Origin: JBFJVZ01 sp041623895
Lineage (GTDB): Bacteria > Planctomycetota > Planctomycetia > Pirellulales > Pirellulaceae
Length of the DNA: 11,054 nucleotides
Assembly: GCA_041623895.1 (NCBI GenBank)
Contig: JBFJVZ010000271.1
Span: 1-11,054, forward strand
Reading direction: 5' to 3'
Below, one piece after another: positions 5,469 through 11,054 of this stretch (position 1 is the stretch's first letter; every line of letters starts with the position of its first letter). Made by a program: the position numbers and the translations under genes. The notes under the pieces are model-generated. The model saw only the letters and a list, made by a program, of their open reading frames with translations, did no database searches and was not told the DNA's origin.

Positions 5469-6749
5469 GTGGATAGGGTTAGACAAAAAGAATTGCAATC
5501 GATCGATCGCTCAGCGATCCAGTCCCAACAGTTGTCCCGACTGAACGAACTGCTGTCGATTGTCCGCAATCAGCCTTTTTATGCCGATCGCGTTTCTTCT
5601 TTGTCTTTGCCGCTCTTGTCATTGGATCAGCTTTCGCAAATTCCGCTGCTAACGAAGGTGGATCTGTTACCCGATGTGCCGGGCAAACCTGCTCGTATCT
5701 TTGGTCTGCCCCAACATCGATACACCCGCTTTCATCAGACCAGCGGAACCAGTGGTTGGCCGCTGCCGGTATTGGACACACCCGAAGATTGGGCCTGGTG
5801 GCTGGAATGCTGGCAGTATGTGCTGGATGCCGCAGAAGTGACCGCCAGCGATATTGCGATGATGGCTTTTTCGTTCGGACCATTCATTGGCTTCTGGACC
5901 GCCAACGATGCGCTGGTCCAGCGCGGCGCAACTGTGATCCCCGGTGGTGGCATGTCCAGCGAAGCAAGGCTGAAAATGATCTGCGACCACCAATGCTCGA
6001 TCGTCTGCTGCACGCCGACGTACGCACTGCATCTCGCTGCGGTTGCCCAACAGCAAGACATCGATTTACGGTCAACCGCGGTGCGTCGCATCATCGTTGC
6101 CGGCGAACCGGGCGGCTCGGTCCCCTCCACCCGCAGCAGAATCGAACAAGTCTGGGACGCTCGCGTGGTTGATCACAGTGGAGCCAGTGAAATCGGCGCC
6201 TGGGGCTTCGGCAGCGCCGACGGCAAAGGTCTGCATGTGATCGAGACAGAGTTCATCGCGGAACTTTTGCATTTTGACGACGAACATCCTGGCGGCGCGC
6301 CGGTTCCGGACGGTGAACCTGCCGAGTTAGTCTTGACCAACTTGGGCCGTTTGGGCGGGCCGGCAATTCGATACCGTACCGGAGACATCGTCCGCGGTTA
6401 CCGTGACCACGGCTATGACTGCAAGTTCTTGTGGCTGGACGGGGGCGTGCTGGGTCGTGCCGATGACATGATGGTGATTCGCGGCGTGAACGTCTTTCCC
6501 AGCAGCATCGAAGCGATCGTTCGCGAGGTCGATGCGACCGCCGAATTCCGGATGATTGCCACGCAGAAGAACGAAATGGATCAATTGGCGATCGAGGCAG
6601 AACTTAGCGAGTCCAAATCAGAAGTCCTGAAAACACTGTTGCGTGATCGCCTGGGAATGAGAGTCGACGTGACCATCGTGCCGACCGACTCGTTGCCTCG
6701 ATTCCAAGCCAAAGCCAAACGCCTGATCAATCGCCGGGGTGAAGAGTGA
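5469..6749 (+). CDS. Phenylacetate-CoA ligase-like adenylate-forming enzyme
   Basis: At 426 residues the protein has close to the normal length of PaaK-type CoA ligases. These enzymes activate a carboxylic acid with ATP to an acyl-adenylate and transfer it to coenzyme A in the cytoplasm. Family motifs occur in order: phosphate loop TSGTSGWP (91-98), AGEPGG (211-216), SGASEIG (237-243, in place of the usual aromatic-Gly-x-Thr/Ser-Glu), YRTGD (302-306), and GRADDMMVIRGVNVFPSSIE (329-348). The C-terminal ASB/PaaK_C-like domain ends with RFQAKAKR, where Lys415 is the likely catalytic lysine. The acid substrate cannot be read from the sequence, and no other phenylacetate-catabolism genes are nearby. 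The start is GTG; a stop lies eight codons upstream with no other start codon between, and no good Shine-Dalgarno is present. The last bases overlap the DUF971 gene. Confidence 0.9.
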   Translation: MDRVRQKELQSIDRSAIQSQQLSRLNELLSIVRNQPFYADRVSSLSLPLLSLDQLSQIPLLTKVDLLPDVPGKPARIFGLPQHRYTRFHQTSGTSGWPLPVLDTPEDWAWWLECWQYVLDAAEVTASDIAMMAFSFGPFIGFWTANDALVQRGATVIPGGGMSSEARLKMICDHQCSIVCCTPTYALHLAAVAQQQDIDLRSTAVRRIIVAGEPGGSVPSTRSRIEQVWDARVVDHSGASEIGAWGFGSADGKGLHVIETEFIAELLHFDDEHPGGAPVPDGEPAELVLTNLGRLGGPAIRYRTGDIVRGYRDHGYDCKFLWLDGGVLGRADDMMVIRGVNVFPSSIEAIVREVDATAEFRMIATQKNEMDQLAIEAELSESKSEVLKTLLRDRLGMRVDVTIVPTDSLPRFQAKAKRLINRRGEE

Positions 6750-7090
6750 ACGAAGCAACACCGGACCCAGACACAAACGTGATTCCGACGGCTTTATCGC
6801 GAGACGGTGATGCCGCCATCGAAATCACTTGGAGCAATGGTGCGACGAGCCGCTGGACCGTGGCGGAACTGAGGAAGTCGTGCCCCTGTGCCAGCTGTCG
6901 CGATCAGCGACAAGCCGAAACACAGGCGACCGAAAAACCTCCGACCGGGCTGCCGGTCTTGAGCCCCGCGGAAGCTCAACCGCTGAGAATCGAATCGATG
7001 CAGCCCGTCGGATCCTACGCGTACAGCATCGCCTTCAGCGACGGCCATTCCTCGGGAATCTTCACCTTCCAGATGCTGTACCGAAAATAG
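6746..7090 (+). CDS. DUF971 (gamma-butyrobetaine hydroxylase-like N-terminal) protein
   Basis: This 114-residue stand-alone DUF971 domain begins with an ITWSNG strand (27-32), then TVAELRKSCPCASC, and ends with YSIAFSDGHSSGIFTFQMLY. Cys46, Cys48, Cys51 and His101 match the C-x-C-x2-C...H zinc ligands known from the N-terminal domain of gamma-butyrobetaine hydroxylase, so a bound metal is likely. The catalytic dioxygenase domain of that enzyme is absent. Stand-alone DUF971 proteins have been linked by gene context and fusion to Mrp/ApbC-type iron-sulfur carriers, but no direct function is established. The GTG start overlaps the TGA of the ligase gene by four bases (GTGA), so translation is probably coupled and the two proteins may work together. 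A Gln/Glu/Pro-rich insert (52-75) separates the cysteines from the second half. Confidence 0.88.
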   Translation: MNEATPDPDTNVIPTALSRDGDAAIEITWSNGATSRWTVAELRKSCPCASCRDQRQAETQATEKPPTGLPVLSPAEAQPLRIESMQPVGSYAYSIAFSDGHSSGIFTFQMLYRK

Positions 7091-7148
7091 CAGATCGACT
7101 CGCTGACCAACGGTGGCTTGTTTTCCAACTTGGTTATTTATTCGCATG

Positions 7149-9068
7149 TCACGGGCTTGCCCAAGGGTGGAAGGGCGAAACCGGCGTCTTGATATCGCGT
7201 GCGACCGCTGCCTGATCCGCTTGGAACGCCACGACGCGATCGATCTTTAAGTTGGCTGATCGTGGTGCAATCCAAACGTCATTGCGTTTCTCTTTGAATT
7301 GGAAAGTGGCCGGGATAATCTCTTTGTTGACGTTGCGTAGCTCTGCCGTCCATGCCCACTTTCCCGCAGTCGCATCACGGAAGTGACCGATCAGCCACGG
7401 TCCGTCGCTGACTTTGACCCAGAACTCTGGTTCGGACGTTTCGTCCGGATGATCGCTGCGGCAACGAAAGGCCAGGGACCAGGAGCCGGCGGTGTTTGCG
7501 TTGAAATGAATCGGTGTCATGCCTTTGGAAGGCGCGCTGTCCTGGTCGCGGATCGCGCGCAGGTAATGGGAGCCCGTGTAATCGGGCACGTGTGTCTCGG
7601 CCAACCAGGATTCATCCCGCGGGGTCGGCAACATCTCGGCTTCAGCGACGATGTAGCCTCCTTGATCGTGAAATTCGTAGTTTTCAAATGTGTCACTGGG
7701 ATTGGTCCGCGGCATCACCGCTGGATTGAAGATGGGATAGGGCTTCATGGAATCAAGAACGCTTTGTAGTTTCACTCGTGCGGCACGCGAGGCGTCGTCG
7801 TCTTGTTCAATGAAGATCGGTGATTCCTCGAATCGATCCACGCTGGTGTGATACAGGCGACCGTCTTCGTACAGTTTGTAATCTTTATCGCGTGCCAGAC
7901 GAATCAGCGAGAAACGGTCCTTGTCCCAGCCCGGTCGAGGATCCTGGTGGATATAGACCCACGGCCGCGGTGACTTTGCCCCGCCCGACAACTCTCCGGC
8001 AAAACTGATGCCGTCGATCGGCTCTTTCAATTGCTCGCCGGCGCCGGCCAGTTCCAACAGGGTGGGCAGAAAATCAACCGAGTCGATCAGGCTCTCGGAG
8101 ACATGTCCCGCCGGGGTCGTGCCTTTCCAGGAAGCAATGCAGGGCACGCGAATTCCCAAGTCGGTGGCCTTCCCTTTTTCGCCGCGAACGAGCCGATCGC
8201 CCATCATCGATGCAACCCGCGCGTTGGTGCCGTTGTCACTGAAAAACAACAGCACTGTGTTCTCGCGGATTCCCAAGTCGTCGAGTTGTTTTGTGATTTG
8301 GCCGACAATCTTGTCGGTGTAGCGGATCATGTCGGCGGCGAAAGGAGTTTCGTCGCTGTGCCGCCGCGCGGGATCTTTCCACTGCGGACTGTCGGGGGTC
8401 GGCACCATCGGGTTATGCGGCAACGCCATCGGGTAATAAACAAAAAACGGTTCGTCGCGGTGCCGTTTCATGAAGTCGCCGATGAACTGAACCCACAGAT
8501 CGGGACCATACTTGCCTGTGGTATCATCGCGGAGCTTGCCGTTTTCGTAGATCACTGGATCGGCATAGCGTGATCCTTTGACTTCGGTGTGGCCGGTATG
8601 CCACAGCGAATACGCATCGTAGCCGGCGTCTTCGACTCGCATGCCCGTATTCCGCCGCAGCTGCGCCCCGGGAAAATCGGGCGGATCGTAGCTGGTCAAT
8701 TGCCATTTTCCGGCGATGCAAGTTTTGTAACCGGCCAGCCGTAACATGTGAGCAAATGTGTCGGCGTTGGGGTCCAGGATCCCAAATGCTTTCCAATTCC
8801 GATGGTTGTACTTGCCCGTCATCAGTTGGATCCGCGTGTTGGTGCACAGCGGCATCGCATACGCATGGTCGAAACGGATGCCTTCGCGGGCCAATTGGTC
8901 CAGATTCGGGGTTGGATAGGAAGTCCCGCCGTAGCAGCCGACCGTTTCGTAACCCAGATCATCGGCGAGAATCAGGACAATGTTGGGGCGTCTTGTTGAC
9001 TGAGCCTGTATCGATGCCACACAGACAACAAAAGCGATCAGTGTCGTGATAAAAATGCGTGCTATCAT
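7149..9068 (-). CDS. Exported sulfatase with C-terminal beta-sandwich module
   Basis: The 639-residue protein has a signal peptide (about 1-22, ending SIQAQ), then an alkaline-phosphatase-fold sulfatase domain that hydrolyses sulfate esters in the periplasm or outside. Metal ligands are visible as Asp36-Asp37 (ILADDLGY) and Asp278-Asn279 (FSDNG). Other expected active-site residues are Lys121 (GKW), His218 (LPHNP) and Lys298 (RGEKGK). The nucleophile motif is CTNTR (75-79): Cys75 would be converted to formylglycine, but Asn stands where C-x-P/A-x-R sulfatases have Pro or Ala. From about 470 to 616 a separate Trp-rich module (GGYIVAEAEMLP to KIDRVVAF) resembles galactose-binding-like carbohydrate modules. 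The substrate is unknown; a sulfated polysaccharide is likely. ATG 9068 is the only start that gives the signal peptide; there is no Shine-Dalgarno. It follows the leucine-rich-repeat gene by 11 bases. Confidence 0.92.
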   Translation of the reverse strand: MIARIFITTLIAFVVCVASIQAQSTRRPNIVLILADDLGYETVGCYGGTSYPTPNLDQLAREGIRFDHAYAMPLCTNTRIQLMTGKYNHRNWKAFGILDPNADTFAHMLRLAGYKTCIAGKWQLTSYDPPDFPGAQLRRNTGMRVEDAGYDAYSLWHTGHTEVKGSRYADPVIYENGKLRDDTTGKYGPDLWVQFIGDFMKRHRDEPFFVYYPMALPHNPMVPTPDSPQWKDPARRHSDETPFAADMIRYTDKIVGQITKQLDDLGIRENTVLLFFSDNGTNARVASMMGDRLVRGEKGKATDLGIRVPCIASWKGTTPAGHVSESLIDSVDFLPTLLELAGAGEQLKEPIDGISFAGELSGGAKSPRPWVYIHQDPRPGWDKDRFSLIRLARDKDYKLYEDGRLYHTSVDRFEESPIFIEQDDDASRAARVKLQSVLDSMKPYPIFNPAVMPRTNPSDTFENYEFHDQGGYIVAEAEMLPTPRDESWLAETHVPDYTGSHYLRAIRDQDSAPSKGMTPIHFNANTAGSWSLAFRCRSDHPDETSEPEFWVKVSDGPWLIGHFRDATAGKWAWTAELRNVNKEIIPATFQFKEKRNDVWIAPRSANLKIDRVVAFQADQAAVARDIKTPVSPFHPWASP

Positions 9069-9079
9069 GCTAAAGGGGT

Positions 9080-10111
9080 TTAACTTTCAAAAAACTCGTG
9101 GACTTGGACACCGGGCAGGATATTGCGAAGCCACTGTTTGTACTTCTCGGCGGGAAACCCTTTGCGAGGCAGTGGCATTCCCCAGTCAGGCGTTTGCTCA
9201 TATCGAAACAGGGGCTTGCTGTCTTCGGCGGATTCTGACGAGATGTTCGGGTCAGGAGAGAAATCGCTGACTTCAGGATGAACGTTGTGCAACATGATCG
9301 TCTCCAAATTCGGTAACGCTTGCAGATGTTTCAGGTGCTGGCCTTCGAAGCGGCAGTTAAACAGCCAAAGGGTCTTTAGCGACTGGATGGCGGCTAATTC
9401 CTCAAAAGATCGCTGCTCCAGCGTTCCCGTTCCAATCGTCAATCTTTCCAGCAAGGGATTGGTGGCGAGTGATTGAATGTCTAATCGGCCTGTAATTTCC
9501 GTGGACGAAGTCAAAAAGTGCAGGCTTCGCAATTCTGGCCAGCCCTGCAGGTGCTGCAACCCTGAACCTGTTAAGTCGTGGTGGAACAGTTCATTGATGG
9601 AAAGTGCTGTGATTTGATGCTTCAGCGGGTCAAGGCGCGACAAGTCGTCGTCTTGCAATTTCAACGTGTGCAGTGTCAAGCGTTGGGCCTGAGGTAGTTG
9701 GGAAATCGCGGCTATCGCTCTTTCCAATTCATCCGTTGACGGTGTCACCATGCGTCGATCGATGGTCCGGTAGTGGATCTCAACCGACGTCACGTTGGAA
9801 ATCGCGTCATCGCTGAATTGATTACGGATGGATGCGGGCAACCATCTACCGACGAAGCCATCTTCGTATTGAACGCTGCCGCCCAGACGAAGCACAAACA
9901 CGGCGGCGCGTTGCCTGCGCACACTGTGCATCCAACTGCCCACGGTGACGGCAACGATGGCAGCCACCACGAGAAGACTGCGGATCGAGAATTGCCGCCA
10001 GTGAAAGCGAGCGTATTGTTTTGTATCGACTTTGGACACTTGTTGCTCTCGCACAGCCTTCGTTGGCAGCGAAATACGACGCGGCTGCGTTACAGTTTTC
10101 TTGCCAACCAA
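9080..10111 (-). CDS. Membrane-anchored leucine-rich-repeat protein, planctomycete type
   Basis: The open frame gives up to 343 residues. A basic stretch ending RQFSIRSLL leads into one membrane helix (about 43-60), then VRRQRAAVFVLRLGGSVQYED. From memory, this combination is typical of planctomycete proteins that carry leucine-rich repeats behind an N-terminal anchor. Imperfect repeats run from about 138 to 278, including LPQAQRLTLHTLKL, WPELRSLHFL, NPLLERLTIG, IQSLKTLWLFNC and LPNLETIMLHNV. The C-terminal 65 residues are polar and unassigned. The repeats suggest protein or glycan binding; no catalytic motif is seen. The start is uncertain. TTG at 10111 overlaps the hydrolase gene by 22 bases, while GTG at 10054 or 10039 would give 325 or 319 residues without overlap. 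GTG 10039 has a weak GAGAG upstream. It is most likely co-transcribed with the hydrolase before it and the sulfatase after it. Confidence 0.82.
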   Translation of the reverse strand: MVGKKTVTQPRRISLPTKAVREQQVSKVDTKQYARFHWRQFSIRSLLVVAAIVAVTVGSWMHSVRRQRAAVFVLRLGGSVQYEDGFVGRWLPASIRNQFSDDAISNVTSVEIHYRTIDRRMVTPSTDELERAIAAISQLPQAQRLTLHTLKLQDDDLSRLDPLKHQITALSINELFHHDLTGSGLQHLQGWPELRSLHFLTSSTEITGRLDIQSLATNPLLERLTIGTGTLEQRSFEELAAIQSLKTLWLFNCRFEGQHLKHLQALPNLETIMLHNVHPEVSDFSPDPNISSESAEDSKPLFRYEQTPDWGMPLPRKGFPAEKYKQWLRNILPGVQVHEFFES

Positions 10112-10992
10112 TCGACGGCTCGGTCTTTCCAGGTGCCGATGTTTGAATTTGGCCGCGGCCGCGATCCGTAACCGTGTCCGCCATTTTCATAAACGTGTAA
10201 CTCGCCCGACACGCCGGCACGTTTCAAGCCCGCATAGATCAACACGGCGCCCAGCGAAGTCGAATTGTCATCGTGGGTGTGGACAAGGAATGTGGGCGGT
10301 GTTTCAGCCGTGACCTTGATCTCTGGCAACAAGGCGTCGGTGGCATCGTCGTAACAACGCCAAGGATAGACAAGCATGGCGAAGTCTGGGCGGAATGATT
10401 GATCGTCAATGGCATCCAGTTTCTGATAAGCTGCTGCATCCGCTGTGATCAGCATCGCGCCAACTTGACCACCCGCCGAAAATGCCAACAACCCAATTTT
10501 GTTTTTGTCCAATTTCCAGCGGTCGGCATGGGCGCGAATCCAACGCATCGCCCTTTGGCCATCTTGCAGTGGCCGTTTCCATTTCGGTTCGTCCTCGGGC
10601 GTGACCTCGCTGGTTCGATAGTTCAGCACGAAACAGGTGCAGCCTAGATCGCACAGCCACGCGGCGGACTCGCTCCCTTCCAGGTCGGGCACGACGCGGC
10701 CGAACCCGCCGCCGGGCATGATCAGCACCGCGGCTCCGTTTGGCTTGCCCGTCGCTGGATACACGTCCACCGTGGGCCGACGGATGTTGATGATCCGCGT
10801 GATCGGCGGATTGTCCTGTGGCCGCATCGGCAATGCTTCGCCCGTGTTGCGATCGGTTTCTCCGGGTGCAAGATCAGGCCAGACAAAATCGCTCGCCGAT
10901 TTGTCCGCGGCGGTGTCCTGGGCAGCGGCAGTGTGAACAACGCCCAACACAAGGACGGTGGCGGAGACAATGCAGAGACTTGGTGTTTTCAT
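10090..10992 (-). CDS. Exported alpha/beta hydrolase (esterase-like)
   Basis: From ATG 10992 the protein has 300 residues: a signal peptide (MKTPSLCIVSATVLVLGVV, AxA-type cleavage near HTAAAQ) and an alpha/beta-hydrolase domain of the esterase or acetyl-xylan-esterase-like group. The oxyanion region is MPGGGF (92-97), the nucleophile elbow is FSAGG (Ser172), the acid lies in HTHDD (Asp241 or Asp242), and the histidine is in GGHGYG (His273). These form a complete Ser-Asp-His triad. It would hydrolyse ester bonds, probably acyl groups on carbohydrates, in the periplasm or outside; the substrate is inferred only from the sulfatase in the same cluster. The frame extends to GTG 11025 and ATG 11022, but those starts put eleven or ten non-signal residues before the leader. 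None has a strong ribosome binding site. It is the first visible gene of the cluster; only 62 bases of upstream DNA are in the window. Confidence 0.88.
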   Translation of the reverse strand: MKTPSLCIVSATVLVLGVVHTAAAQDTAADKSASDFVWPDLAPGETDRNTGEALPMRPQDNPPITRIINIRRPTVDVYPATGKPNGAAVLIMPGGGFGRVVPDLEGSESAAWLCDLGCTCFVLNYRTSEVTPEDEPKWKRPLQDGQRAMRWIRAHADRWKLDKNKIGLLAFSAGGQVGAMLITADAAAYQKLDAIDDQSFRPDFAMLVYPWRCYDDATDALLPEIKVTAETPPTFLVHTHDDNSTSLGAVLIYAGLKRAGVSGELHVYENGGHGYGSRPRPNSNIGTWKDRAVDWLARKL

Positions 10993-11054
10993 CGGTGGTT
11001 CTTGCAGCGAGGGAGGAGCCATCACTTTAACATCAGCAGCACTCCGCTGCCTGT

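Noticed and set aside
5667..6130. Overlapping minus-strand frames of about 130 codons
   Set aside because: They are antisense to the ligase gene, whose motifs span this whole stretch.
7091..7148. A terminator in the convergent gap between the DUF971 and sulfatase genes
   Set aside because: Only a 5-bp ACCAA/TTGGT pairing with a long loop is present; no stable stem with a U-tract on either strand.
8031..8573. A 180-codon plus-strand open frame
   Set aside because: It is antisense to conserved sulfatase sequence and has no independent support.
1..11054. CRISPR array, tRNA, rRNA or insertion sequence
   Set aside because: No regularly spaced repeats, cloverleaf, rRNA-like stretch, transposase or terminal inverted repeats were recognised by eye on either strand.

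Overview
The window looks like a chromosomal segment from a planctomycete, most likely a Pirellulaceae-type organism related to Rhodopirellula. The evidence is the gene repertoire: two DUF1559 pseudopilin-like proteins ending in the H-x9-DG signature, a DUF1573 protein, a leucine-rich-repeat protein whose membrane anchor follows the planctomycetal 'FSIRSLL' pattern, and an exported sulfatase beside an exported alpha/beta hydrolase. Several genes lack a clear Shine-Dalgarno sequence and some start with GTG or possibly TTG. This assignment rests on recalled family patterns; no database search was made.

Left block, minus strand, read from right to left (about 5051 to 1): two tandem DUF1559 paralogues (5051-3825 and 3464-2109), a membrane-anchored DUF1573 protein (1984-800), and the N-terminal 240 codons of a double zinc-ribbon protein that runs off the left edge (720-1). 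The four genes are co-directional but separated by 79-360 bases. Two consecutive hairpins follow the second DUF1559 gene. One of them has a 15-bp stem that is complete only in minus-strand RNA, because its two non-Watson-Crick pairs are G-U on that strand. This suggests a processing, stability or attenuation point between the pseudopilin mRNA and the DUF1573 gene.

Middle block, plus strand (5469-7090): a phenylacetate-CoA ligase-like adenylate-forming enzyme is translationally coupled, by a 4-base GTGA overlap, to a small DUF971 protein that keeps the C-x-C-x2-C...H zinc-ligand pattern of the gamma-butyrobetaine hydroxylase N-terminal domain. A 417-base divergent intergenic region separates this pair from the DUF1559 genes. 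It carries a perfect 11-bp tandem repeat and a CACATGTG palindrome.

Right block, minus strand (about 10992 to 7149): an exported alpha/beta hydrolase, a membrane-anchored leucine-rich-repeat protein and an exported sulfatase with a C-terminal beta-sandwich-like module form a tight cluster. The first junction may overlap, and the second gap is 11 bases. The two enzymes fit removal of acyl and sulfate substituents from complex polysaccharides; the role of the repeat protein is unknown. The convergent gap 7091-7148 holds no convincing terminator. No tRNA, rRNA, CRISPR array, insertion sequence or integrase was recognised. The window is mostly ordinary for this phylum, and the observations worth a second look are mainly RNA structures, motif variants and gene coupling.
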